Source: Tenebrio molitor (Eukaryota > Arthropoda > Insecta > Coleoptera > Tenebrionidae). From it: DNA of 64,000 bases. Position 1 is the first letter of the stretch, and each line of letters opens with the position of its first letter. The stretch lies in contig NC_091053.1 of the NCBI RefSeq assembly GCF_963966145.1, forward strand, positions 7,316,001 through 7,380,000. The letters run 5' to 3'. Positions 23,801 through 32,747 of the stretch are shown in pieces. Both the position numbers and the translations under genes were made by a program. Below the pieces are notes generated by a model that saw only the letters and a program-made list of their open reading frames with translations, searched no databases and was not told the origin of the DNA.

Positions 23801-24243
23801 AATTGTAGTTTTTAATTTCTTACCCCATTTCCTTGAGGCCTGATCCCTGAGGCGCGATCCTGAGGACTAATGAGGTCGATAGTTCTGGAAAATAATTTAC
23901 ATTTGACATTGAAGACATGTGAGCTATTTAGTGAACTCGTCACGAAGGTCAAACAGTAGAATTAAATTTATCAAAGCTTATCATATTAATACTAATAGTT
24001 GTTGTGATAACAGTAGCAACAAATTGCTTCCTAAAGAAAATTTAGAAACGCTTTGGAGTGTTGAAAAATTTAAAAATGTTCTTACGGCACTTCCAGGACG
24101 CATATCCCGGCCCTGGACAGGTTGAGGTGGTTCAGATTGGGGTAAATTCCCTTGTTGGTGGTTGCTCCATACGAAACCGTCAAACACAAAGCAACGACGA
24201 TCGAACCGAGAAGAAAAAAGTGAAACGCTCTGTTTGGCACCAT
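17856..24243 (-). CDS. Secreted NimB-type Nimrod protein, 7 NIM repeats
   Basis: Four exons join in frame: 24243-24086, 23884-23824, 18801-18452 and 18363-17856 (phases 2, 0, 2; 1077 bp, 358 aa). Residues 1-26 are a signal peptide (FHFFLLGSIVVALCLTVSYG). The family's N-terminal block follows: ICVLEVP at 47-53, then from the 61-bp micro-exon a segment ending GNG, which joins TRPGFSKIEICCSGW (74-88), giving the characteristic GNGTRP and CCxGW. Seven NIM repeats fill the rest. There is no transmembrane segment, so it is probably a secreted haemolymph protein, as in NimB relatives that modulate phagocytosis. The C-terminus reads RLKR then SPLMHFELIPQQKV, a possible furin site. The second intron is 5 kb and packed with MITEs. 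The micro-exon is the only candidate found that satisfies both phases and the family motif. Confidence 0.85.
18893..19326. mobile_element. MITE, TATACAGGGTG family A, copy 1
   Basis: About 434 bp with inverted ends of about 40 bp (ACAGGGTGTTTCTGTAATAT and its partner at 19326), flanked by TA. It is nearly identical to 57418-57847 and related to the reversed copy at 53718-54092. TA flanks fit a Tc1/mariner-type origin. It lies in intron 2 of the NimB-type gene. Confidence 0.85.
19327..20035. other. Intronic sequence without identified features
   Basis: AT-rich part of the NimB-type gene's second intron. I see no exon, repeat or inverted ends that I can defend. Confidence 0.4.
20036..20568. 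mobile_element. MITE, ACAGGGTGTTTTCGAAG type
   Basis: Inverted ends TACAGGGTGTTTTCGAAGTT at 20036 and AACTTCGAAAACATCCTGTA ending at 20566, in the NimB-type gene's intron. It carries no coding capacity. Confidence 0.8.
20565..20857. mobile_element. MITE, TATAGTCCAATTTTTACCC type
   Basis: Inverted ends TATAGTCCAATTTTTACCCT and AGGGTAAAAATTGGACTATA delimit about 293 bp, abutting the previous MITE at a shared TATA, which suggests insertion into its end. Confidence 0.82.
20858..21583. other. Intronic sequence without identified features
   Basis: No exon, RNA gene or clear inverted repeat seen. A slightly GC-richer part near 20930-21200 contains a short inverted pair (GAGCTCGCCTCG near 21007 and CGAGGCGAGCTC near 21197) that may mark another foldback element. 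Confidence 0.35.
21584..21828. mobile_element. MITE with TATCGTGTGTTCC ends
   Basis: About 245 bp. The left arm TATCGTGTGTTCCATAAAAA and following ACTCACTCGCAG are matched in reverse by CTGCGAGTGAG and GGAACACACGATA on the right. Confidence 0.8.
22198..22336. repeat. Palindromic foldback element with CTCGGGCC centre
   Basis: Arms ATGCCCCAGGGGAGATATTC and GATAAGAACATG-type complement fold around CCTCGGGCCAAAGGCCCTCG. About 139 bp. Confidence 0.6.
22341..22629 (+). repeat. Interspersed repeat R, full copy
   Basis: Begins TATTTAACGAGTTTGTGTGT and ends TGACAGTGTCGAACAAAA. It contains an inner inverted pair of TTTACACAC(G)AACGAG-type sequences around GCCAAAAAAGG. It matches 34118-34525 in reverse orientation. 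Confidence 0.75.
22656..23048. mobile_element. MITE with TACAGTGTGGAATAAAATG ends
   Basis: About 393 bp with 38-bp inverted ends (TACAGTGTGGAATAAAATGA and its complement ending at 23048). It interrupts the intron next to repeat R. Confidence 0.88.
23061..23170. repeat. Palindromic foldback element related to the CGCTACGC family
   Basis: ATGTAAAAAGTTATCCTTTA and GTTCC/ TTTTTACACGTAT-type complement fold around GACCGAGGTACGAGGGAG. A second pair (ACACGTATG...ATCTACGATCGT near 23165-23195 and ACACGATCGTAGAT near 23452-23465) extends the structure to about 23470. Confidence 0.5.
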
Positions 24244-24400
24244 TGTTGACTCTTAACTGCTGACTAAGAGCAGAACAAGTCGACGTGAAAGTTTCAAAAC
24301 GGACGGATGTTCGCCGATAAGTACCATTTTTATCAAACTCTGTTTCTGGGTTTGCAACTATTATCTCTCTAATTAGAGGAACTGTTTTCGTTGCAGTATA
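24244..24400 (-). promoter_or_regulatory. Putative proximal promoter of the NimB-type gene with GATA motifs
   Basis: Upstream of the start codon at 24243 there are three GATA-type motifs: GATAAG near 24315, TGATAA near 24330-24335, and AGATAA at 24361-24366. GATA factors such as Serpent are known to drive haemocyte phagocytosis genes in Drosophila. In AT-rich DNA such motifs also occur by chance, so this is only suggestive. Confidence 0.25.
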
Positions 24401-25896
24401 TTTTTGGAAGTGTCACGTCGCGAGGGTTCAGAAGTCACAGATCTGTTGTTTGTAGAGACGATAATGTGCACTGAGCTTGCTGTCTGTTGATGATTTACTC
24501 AAAGATTAAAATTACTGCACCAAACTGAAGCATCTTCATGTTCACAATAGAGAGCATCAGTTTCGTAAGTTAATTAACCGGGACGATATTTTCCGAGAAT
24601 TTAGAGACAAAAAATAGCGTTTGATGTTTTCATGTATCGACAGATTCAGTTTCAAGTTCATTACCAAGTCGAGTAATTAAACCCCCTGGCGGAAACTATT
24701 GAATGTTAATCATGGTACCTGGAAGCCCGTAATAAACAAGTTTCATCAACAGGTTGAAGAGCAGCGGAAAATGGAAATTCTGACCGGAACGTGGAAACCT
24801 TTTAATTAAATTGGGATGAAAAGTTTTTAATTGTCTACAAATGATTCGATAGTATCAGAGATGCTGCGTACTTTATTAGGCTTTAATTAGAACAAACATT
24901 TTCATATAAACATCGTTTTTCGCGGAAGCGAAAGTTGCTTCGATTCTCTAACTAGCAAGTATTACCAGAATGATTCTGACAGGAAACAAACATTTGTGCG
25001 ATTTTACAAAATGTAATAAAGTTCGCAACACGAGAGTTGTTAATTTGGAATTTTTTCACAGTGAAAATTAAACAGGAGTTAAATTATTCCTTCAACTGTA
25101 CAACCTGGCAGAATCAGTAGTCAACAGCCAGAGTGGATATAATACAATTTTTTTGACTTACCCAAGAAACTAGGTTGTTATTATAAAAAGGGAAGCACAG
25201 CATCGAGGCCGGATCTCTTTATCGTCACGGATATTTCTATCATTACAGTATCAATATCTTTGAGACCATTATTTTTTATATCATCATTCATTTCGCTATA
25301 CACCCACTTTTTACGCGACATCTATGTCAGTATAAAATACCGAGTGATCACAAAGAAAACAAATTAAAAGTGCTACCTCATCTTTTGCTTTATCGAAAAG
25401 TTTGTCTTAAATTGACTCATACGCATATGTATACTTTCTATGCACAGTCGTATTATTGGTTGCGTACCTTTCAAAAAATGTATTAAAAATTAATTAACTA
25501 TCTATTAATGCTTAAAAAAATGGTAAAACTCATTTTACCACATATTCTAGGATAATGGTTGCTTACAATTACAGTAAACGTCTGTAGACTTTGCAAATCA
25601 AAAAGTTGTTTTCTACGAGTAAGCTAACAACAGCACATCATTGACGTTTCTTTGACATTTACCCAAAAAATCAGCTTATCAATGACGTCGCGTTTGGCAA
25701 TAAAGCTGATAAATTACCCATTTTTACGAATGTAAAATGTTGCTCTTGTTTATTTTATAAATGCATTGAACGCTTATTTGCACAGGATTCCGCTGCGACA
25801 TGAGCGATAATTTGCAACGCCTGCTCTGATTTGTTTTCTTTTTGATCACTTTGTACAGAAATAAGCAAAGAACAAAAATGAAGAAAAATATATACC
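24401..25896. other. Intergenic region without identified genes
   Basis: No supported ORF or repeat. A TATAAAAAG box-like sequence on the plus strand at 25180-25188 has no gene behind it. A short imperfect inverted pair lies at 25655-25720 (ACATTTACCC...AATCAGCTTATC). Confidence 0.4.
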
Positions 25897-26348
25897 TACA
25901 GGTGTCCCAAAAGTACCGCGTTTCCTTGAAGGTGCGTCATCTAGAAGAGTTATGGAGTACTGAAAAATACTTTAAAACATTCAATATCTGGTGCTTGAGT
26001 GACTCTTGAAGTGCTTGAGCGCGTTCACAGCAACATCGCTAAAAAAGTCAACGCATGTTTAGATGCAAATGGGCAAAATATTGAACGTTTATTTTAAAAA
26101 AATCTGTTCTTATTGAAGTGTTTGATTGTTGTGTTACCTCTCAAGCTCGTCAAAATGATTGCCTAAGTATTCAATAATACAATGATATTACGTATTTCTA
26201 CAGCGTTGCCTTTTTTATGTTTTAAAATTGCGTATACATATTTCCTAAATAGAGGGTCATGATTTTAAAAAAATATTTTTCCAACCCTCTACCGCATCCC
26301 TAAATGACGTACCTTCAAGGAAAGGCGGTACTTTTGGCACAGCCTGTA
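25897..26348. mobile_element. MITE with ACAGGTGTCCCAAAAGTACC ends
   Basis: Inverted ends of about 45 bp: TACAGGTGTCCCAAAAGTAC at 25897, and GGTACTTTTGGCACAGCCTG near 26340. No coding capacity. Confidence 0.82.
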
Positions 26349-26629
26349 TAAAAGAAGTATTTTTTTTTAATGAAGTTGATCTGTCTCAGCGCCACTGGAC
26401 GCAAAGACAAGTTGCCGGACTCTCCATTCAATGGTTATAGACTAAAGTACAATTGCGGCCACGGAATTTTGGCCGTCACTTGTCATTCCATTGACATGAG
26501 ATCTAAAGCGGCCCTTACGTATTCGTAACCTCACTTTCTGCTATTTCAAGACTTGTCATTTTGACGCTGACTGACTTGCATGAAAACGCGCTTCCTCATT
26601 GCCTGCAACAAGTCAAGCACACACATACG

Positions 26630-26873
26630 GGGTGATCAAGAATGACTGAGTCTGTTGGTAACAATGAAATTTGGCAAATTTAAAATTTACCAGCGAAGGT
26701 TCATTTTTGTAATAGTATAAACATAACCTGCATAACCAAGAATGTGTTTAATGTCATCTCAAGTTAAAAAAATCCGGTCAGTGCGTGGTCAGTGCCAATT
26801 ACTAGACAAAAATCACCAGTATTTTCAATTGTTTCATTGCCAACAGACTCAGTCATTGTTGATCACGCTGTAT
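26630..26873. mobile_element. MITE nested in the Tc1-like element
   Basis: Inverted arms GATCAAGAATGACTGAGTCT and AGACTCAGTCATTGTTGATC delimit about 244 bp. A relative is at 49437-49692. Confidence 0.7.
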
Positions 26874-26911
26874 TATACATGTAGATGCAGGAATAACGCA
26901 AAGAGATTCAT

Positions 26912-27256
26912 TCACCCTCGGATTCGAGACAAGACTTTCTTGGATCTATTCCTCAGACGACGACGTGAGGTTCTGACGGAGCCCAGGAAATTACTGATAT
27001 TCACTGCTGCAGTAGCAGTAGTAAAAGGACTGTTTCGTATCACAGTTAAAAGTTGTTCGTCTTGATTACGCGTAGAAATTCGACGTCCCCCGGAACCTGG
27101 ACGTCGTTCCACTGTTTGATCTTGCCTCCATTTTTTAATAATTGCACTTATGGTGCTTCTTCCTATACCCAAACGTTCCGAAATTTTAGAATGTGATAGA
27201 CCATCTTGGAACAGGGATATTATCTGCACTTTATTAAAATAGGGTATTGGTGCCAT
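26912..27256 (-). pseudogene. Truncated Tc1-family transposase (DNA-binding part)
   Basis: The 114-residue frame starts MAPIPYFNKVQIISLFQDG and contains a first helix-turn-helix (HSKISERLGIGRSTISAIIK), then WRQDQTVERRPGSGGRR and a second HTH region. This is the paired-like DNA-binding half of Tc1 transposases, including the GRPR-like hook. No DDE catalytic domain follows before the TIR, so it cannot transpose by itself. Confidence 0.75.
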
Positions 27257-27582
27257 GTTCGCAACTATTTGAATGAAATTTTTGGATGTCAATTCAAAAA
27301 GTCAATCATAATGACAATAAAGCATGGATTACATCCATTTTTTTTGAATTGACATGAAAGTGACGGCCAAAATTCCGTGGCCGCGATAGTACTATGTAAT
27401 AATATCGAGAATACATTTGATTAAATGATGTAGGGTAGAACGTTACAAGATCTCAAGCTATTAGAGTAATTAGTAAGGAAAACTATTTAAAGAAAAATCA
27501 CACATGAGGCTGGTTTCTGCGATAATTGTGTTTCATATCCCATTACTACTCATATGTTTATGACGATCAATATGTCAGATCA

Positions 27583-27690
27583 TACAGTCGCGGACAGAAA
27601 AAAGTAGGACAAAGTTTTTTCGCTAATGTAAGTCAATTTTAGCTAAATTTCTGAATAAGCCTTGTCCTACTTTTTCTGTCCGCGACTGTA
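27583..27690. mobile_element. Short MITE with TACAGTCGCGGACAG ends
   Basis: 108 bp with 29-bp near-perfect inverted ends (TACAGTCGCGGACAGAAAAA and complement); TA lies at both ends. Confidence 0.9.
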
Positions 27691-28945
27691 GATACACCAA
27701 TGAGATCTCATTGGTGGATTAATGTCCAATTTGGCAACTTTGGTGTTTACACTCCTTTGTTAAATCAGCCACGACGTAATCTATCTTATTTCTCACAATG
27801 TGGCTGGAAGCAAACTCCTACTCCTCATAATAAAGCCCTTCATCAATGTCTTATTGTTGTTTTCTTTTCACACATTACACGACCTCGTATATTCAATAGT
27901 AACATTCAGAATATATATGTCAAATTGAGGATAATATTCTCGAGTGCACAGAAGAGAGAATTATCGATAGCTTGACAAGCACGAGAGATAGTTTGGCAGA
28001 TCAGAATTAATTTATTTATACGAAATTGCTGCCAAACGTGAATTTCAGCCTATGGCAGCCAAATGACAACAATTTTTGATAATTCAACTTTGATATCAAA
28101 ATGTGATTGGATCAGTTTTTTGAGAGAAGCTGTCAGTACAATCGATTTTATACTTAGCCCCTTACTTTACTGATTTAACACTTTCAGAATGTCTAAAATC
28201 AGTTTTGCTAATCGTGTAGCTTCTGAGGAACATAATCCATTGTTTAAATTCCCCTAATGCATTGCCCATTTCACAAACTGTATTCAAAAGCGAAAAATCC
28301 AGTACAACTTAAACAGAACAACACAGAAACTAAATAACATTCTTGAATAGAGTAAGTTTCTGTAAATTCCTGATTAATTAGCTATTGGATAGCAAATGCA
28401 GAAGATAAACTCTACGTCTAGCTCTTTCCAAAAATATATTGGTCATTTATGTAAATAAAAATTTTATTTTGAACTCAAATCAAGGAGAGATCTTGCAAAA
28501 TATTAACACTACATCACTATTTTGATATCTTTGTATACAGTTGCCACTTTCTACTGAATAAACAATTTAAATCCAGAAGGACAACTCCAACATTTAAAAA
28601 GAAACTGTTCGTAGAATTCGCTTTCACCAGAATCATTTTCTGCATCATTTTTCATTGCTCCTTCGTCTACATTTTTGAAGATTTCTTAACTTTCAGCTAG
28701 TTTCAACAAGCAATGGGTCACGTGATAGCCTCTGTTGATGTACTTTCAAAAATATCTTACTTCTTATATTTCCAGAGCAAATACTCTCTCTCTCGATATA
28801 TTTCTGTATCTATCTAAGTAATTATTTGCTTAATAACATATACTATTTTTTCTTCAAACCTTCATTACAAATTATTTAAGACATGTTAAGAAACCAGGTA
28901 GGAATTTAAAATAATTTAGCTATATATAATAGTTTACTTTACAGC
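27691..28945. other. Intergenic region without identified genes
   Basis: AT-rich sequence. The open frame at 27700-27975 has no recognisable features. No RNA gene or inverted repeat seen. Confidence 0.4.
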
Positions 28946-28950
28946 CGCTC

Positions 28951-29042
28951 ATCAGCGGAGATAATAAGTTCACGGACGCCCTCAGCGGAGATAATAACTT
29001 CACGGACGCTTCTCAGCGGAAATAATAACTTCACGGACGCTG
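28951..29042. repeat. Tandem repeat, about 30-bp unit, three copies
   Basis: CTCAGCGGAGATAATAACTT followed by CACGGACGC is repeated three times with one or two changes. Confidence 0.85.
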
Positions 29043-29087
29043 GTCAGCTCGTTAGATGCCATGACAATGAAGTGATACTTTAGAAGC

Positions 29088-29441
29088 AGTACTATCGCGG
29101 CCAAAATACTTTGGTCGTCACTTTTTGACACTTCAAATGTAAATCAAGTATTAATGTCACTATACATGACAATTTCAAATTATTCTTGTCAAAAATATGG
29201 TACCTTCAGTTTTTGATAAATATAAAATCGCCTTACTTGGTTGTCTAAACCGCGACCATGTTGATCTTTTGCTTTTCAACCCTGCCTCCGCAGCTGGGAT
29301 TTACCCCACCCGTATAACACTGACAGATTAAAATAATTTTGACAACAGTAAAAAATAAGGTTAACCATCCTAAAGCTTTCTTTACAATTGAATATCATTT
29401 ATGTCACATTGACGACCAATGTATTTTGGCCGCGATAGTAC
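29088..29441. mobile_element. MITE with AGTACTATCGCGGCCAAAAT ends
   Basis: Inverted ends of about 30 bp (AGTACTATCGCGGCCAAAAT at 29088; its complement near 29420-29440). The termini resemble those of the Tc1-like element at 26446-27393. Confidence 0.82.
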
Positions 29442-29788
29442 AATGTCATATTTTACGGACGTTTGAAGAAAAACATATTGGCGCTCTTTGCGACACAAAG
29501 GAAATGTCATTTTGTATCGATACTTCCAAAGATAGTTGATCTATTTTGGTACTTTACTTCTGCAATCGCACTAGATATCAAAAACAGAAAAGATTTCTTG
29601 ATTCTTTGATCAATTGTTGTAAACTTATCAAGATTCCTTTGGCTGCAATTATAGCGAATCATCATCGTAAGCTTTGAACTTGAAACACGTTATCTTTAGA
29701 TCTTGCAGACTGCCAATAGCAGTAACAATATTATAGAATTTTTATTTTATGAATAAATCGAATTATCTACCTATACTTTGCTTGTATG

Positions 29789-32285
29789 TACTGGGTGCCC
29801 CAAAATTCGCTGAACAACTTAGCAGTACCTTGTTAAATAGTCAGTAAAATATCAGGTAAAAATGTTCAAAAAAAATCAATCTTCTTTTTTGTCGAAGATA
29901 TGGACCTATTTGTTACACTAAATGTGGCAACATTTAAAAACATTCAATGTATCCCAATAGTCTGCAAATATTTCATTTTTGTTGTATCCATGGAAATGAG
30001 AGAGAAAAATCAAAGCCATGTTGCCGTACGTTATTTGAGGTTAAACGGACATAAAATTACTATTTGGAAATGCTGGAAGTAATGAAAAAAAAAATTGCAA
30101 ACCTGATCACAATCGTTCAGAATTATTATGCCACTGGCTAGTTTATTGTTGCAGACATAATAATTGAATATTATGTCATAATAAATTGCTAAATATTGTT
30201 TAACTTGATTAGTAAAAATGTATAATATTTATATGATATGTAAACTAAATTTTAAACAAATAAAAAACTTCTTCAAGTCCTGAGCTTTTGGCCACATTTC
30301 CCAAAACACTAGCAGCATTTCCTCTTTGGATAGCAATACTTATTCTTTGCTGGAAATAGCTAGGGGACTCGGAAACACCAGATTTTTCAAGCAGCAACTT
30401 GCTTATATCTTTAAAAAGCTCTTTAGCATCTGGGCTCCATGGGCCAAAGGTTTCTAATGAAAAGGCGACAAAATTATGATTTTCTTTAATTGTACAGTAT
30501 TTGCCGTGTTTTAATTTTTCGGCTGAAAGAGCAGCGGAACCAGATTTTCTTGAACAACCATCTAAATGTGTTGCAGCCAAGGTATCAACACATGTTACAT
30601 CCCAAACAAGTGTTCTACCACGTTTCCAAGGAATTAAAGTAATCCCATCTGGTCTTTTACCATCTTCACGAAGCAATCCGTAAGGTTCAATAATACAAGG
30701 AATGTTGACTGAAGAGAAGGTACGCTTTAAAATATCATTTAAGGCACTGTGGCGTGAAATTCTACCAGCACTTTTTAAACACGAAAGACCATGATGACCC
30801 CATTTATCCACCTGAGAGCCACAAATGCAAATGTGTGGATGACAGATTTCAGATCCAATTCTAAGAGCAACAGCTATTTGAAGTGTTTGACGGTCTAATA
30901 AAGTACCAAGGTTAGAAGATGGTAGAGCTTTTAACCAGGCTCCAGATTCCAATTCAGAAACAGCTAGTAGTCTTGCTTTATTGCGATGATCAGAAGAATA
31001 CAAAATTTCATTAAACTTTTTATTGATAATTGGAGCATCCCAAAGTCTTTGCAAATTAGGTGAATCAGGTATCTCAATGCCGGGACAGAGAAGCTTCCAA
31101 CAATCCAAAGCTTCTGACAAATATTTGATCTCAAATGTATTGTTTAAAGGAGAGAGTATACATCCGATGAGAGCAATTGAAGAATGTATTGAAGCAAGGA
31201 ATGCTACTGAAGATAAATCAGTCACTGAACGGATACCTAGTCCACCAAAATCTAATGGAAGTGATGCTTGATTCCATGAGTTTGAAGATAATTTAATGTT
31301 CAAAATTTTTTCCAAGGTTGATTGAATTTTTTCATCAAAAGCTTTACAATAATTTTTGAATTTCCAAAAAGGACAGCAACGAAGAAAATAGTTTAGTTTC
31401 GGAATCCAAAGACAATGACGTAGCAGAAATAAAGCCATATGAGGTTTTATGTTTTCGATCTTTTTCACTTACAAGTCGAATTTTTCCAAAATTGTTGAGA
31501 AAAAATTAGGCATTGCATCTTCAAATAACGGTGAACCAAGTAAAGATAAATCTTCTGCAGAGGTCTTTCTAATATCTGGAGAAAGAGATTCAAATTTCTT
31601 CAAAATGTCGATTTTGCGTTCTTCAGAAACATGAGGAGAGAGGAATAATTCACATTTAGAGTAGTTCAATGATAATCCAATTTTTTCAAATTCAACTATA
31701 ATAGTTTCCAGATCTTTTAAAACAGTTTCAGCTGAACCTCCTAAAGCGCCATCATCCAGATACCAAACATTAAGGTGTGACGAAAGTCTTTCAATGGTCG
31801 GATGAATTGATAAGCTAAATATAGCAGGACCAAGGGAGTCGCCTTGTTGACAACCAACTTGGGAATAAATTAAACTTCCATTGTAGATCAGATATGAAGG
31901 AGATGAGTAACATTGCCATAAATAAGGATAAATCAGGGGAATCTTGTTGTTAACCATTAACAGCAGGGAGTCACGTTCAACAGAATTAAAAGCATTTTTA
32001 ACGTCAATCTTCAAAAAAACTTCGGCTGAATAGTTTGTTAAATATGATCTTACGGAATGCACAGCTGCTTCGCAACCACTTCTGGTACCGAAACCAAGTT
32101 GTTTTGGTAAGTAAAAGATAAATAGTCAAAATCTTTTTTAATAATTAAAATAAATGAGATCAAAGCTGCACCCATATCTTCAAATTTAAGAGGTATAGAA
32201 TTTTTTAATTATTTTTCTCATTATTTTCTAACATGAGTTGACATTGCCCCAGTGAGTTGTTCCGCGAATTTTGGGGCACCCAGTA
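29789..32285. mobile_element. TIR pair enclosing a reverse-transcriptase retroelement
   Basis: TACTGGGTGCCCCAAAATTC at 29789 is matched in reverse by GAATTTTGGGGCACCCAGTA ending at 32285. The 2.5-kb interval contains the RT gene remnant at 30245-32110. The simplest reading is a MITE-type element that received a retroelement insertion; the RT sequence is unrelated to DNA-transposon TIRs. Confidence 0.7.
30245..32110 (-). pseudogene. Reverse-transcriptase retroelement, nearly intact but with one stop codon
   Basis: A single minus-strand frame runs from about 32110 to 30245, broken only by a TAA at 31469-31471. The 5' part reads PKQLGFGTRSGCEAAVHSVR, then FLKIDVKNAFNSVERD (first catalytic Asp), QQGDSLGPAIFSL and VWYLDDGALGG (catalytic Asp pair). 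After the stop come the thumb and a C-terminal domain with CICGSQVDKWGHHGLSC (zinc knuckle) and GKRPDGITLIPWKRGRTLVW plus DVT, resembling a PD-(D/E)xK endonuclease. The end is AIQRGNAASVLG. The N-terminal portion is missing. It is related to the decayed copy at 15780-17650 and the 3' scrap at 61917-62120. The clade is not certain. Confidence 0.8.
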
Positions 32286-32672
32286 TAGTATCTAGTTTTA
32301 GATTCGGTTTTTGTATTTGTGAGGACTTTTGGAAATTAAAAAAAAAGAATTAAACCTTAGTAACAGAAGAAAGATAGGTTTTTGAAATATCTCAACAGTG
32401 ATCTTTAACAAGTGTTTTTCGTCTTTAATTAGAATCATAAAATGATATTATAATAACTATTATAATGATAAAATAGTTATTATTAAAGAAAAAATTATCG
32501 TTAGTCTAAAAATGAGAGGAAACAAAAATCAATTTAAGATAAGTGACCCACCGGATGATTTTTAATCAGTTTTGGCCAAGGCTGTGGATTAGAAGAACTT
32601 TATCAGAGCAAGTAAAATCTGAACTCTGGGTCAATTAGTGCGAATAAAAAAATAATACTCCTAAGAAATTAA

Positions 32673-32678
32673 TTTATT
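32673..32678 (-). terminator. Polyadenylation signal for the NimA-type gene
   Basis: Plus-strand TTTATT (AATAAA on the minus strand) is 70 bases after the stop codon at 32748-32750. Confidence 0.45.
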
Positions 32679-32747
32679 AAAAATAAAGATACAAAAGAAC
32701 ACTCAATTGGAGATACAGTGATAATAAATAAATCAATCTACTGGAAA

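Larger units (their letters stand above)
26446..27393. mobile_element. Tc1-like transposon remnant carrying a nested MITE
   Basis: Inverted ends GCGGCCACGGAATTTTGGCC (26455) and its complement near 27380 enclose a truncated transposase gene (26912-27256, minus). Inside, GGGTGATCAAGAATGACTGA (about 26633) and its complement near 26870 mark a separate roughly 245-bp MITE. The element's ends are related to those of the short MITEs at 29088, 35476 and 45266, so it may be the parent type. Confidence 0.75.

Noticed and set aside
18801..24086. Direct joining of NimB-type exon 1 to the exon starting at 18801
   Set aside because: The frame would shift and the CCSGW motif would be lost; a bridging exon of length 1 modulo 3 is needed.
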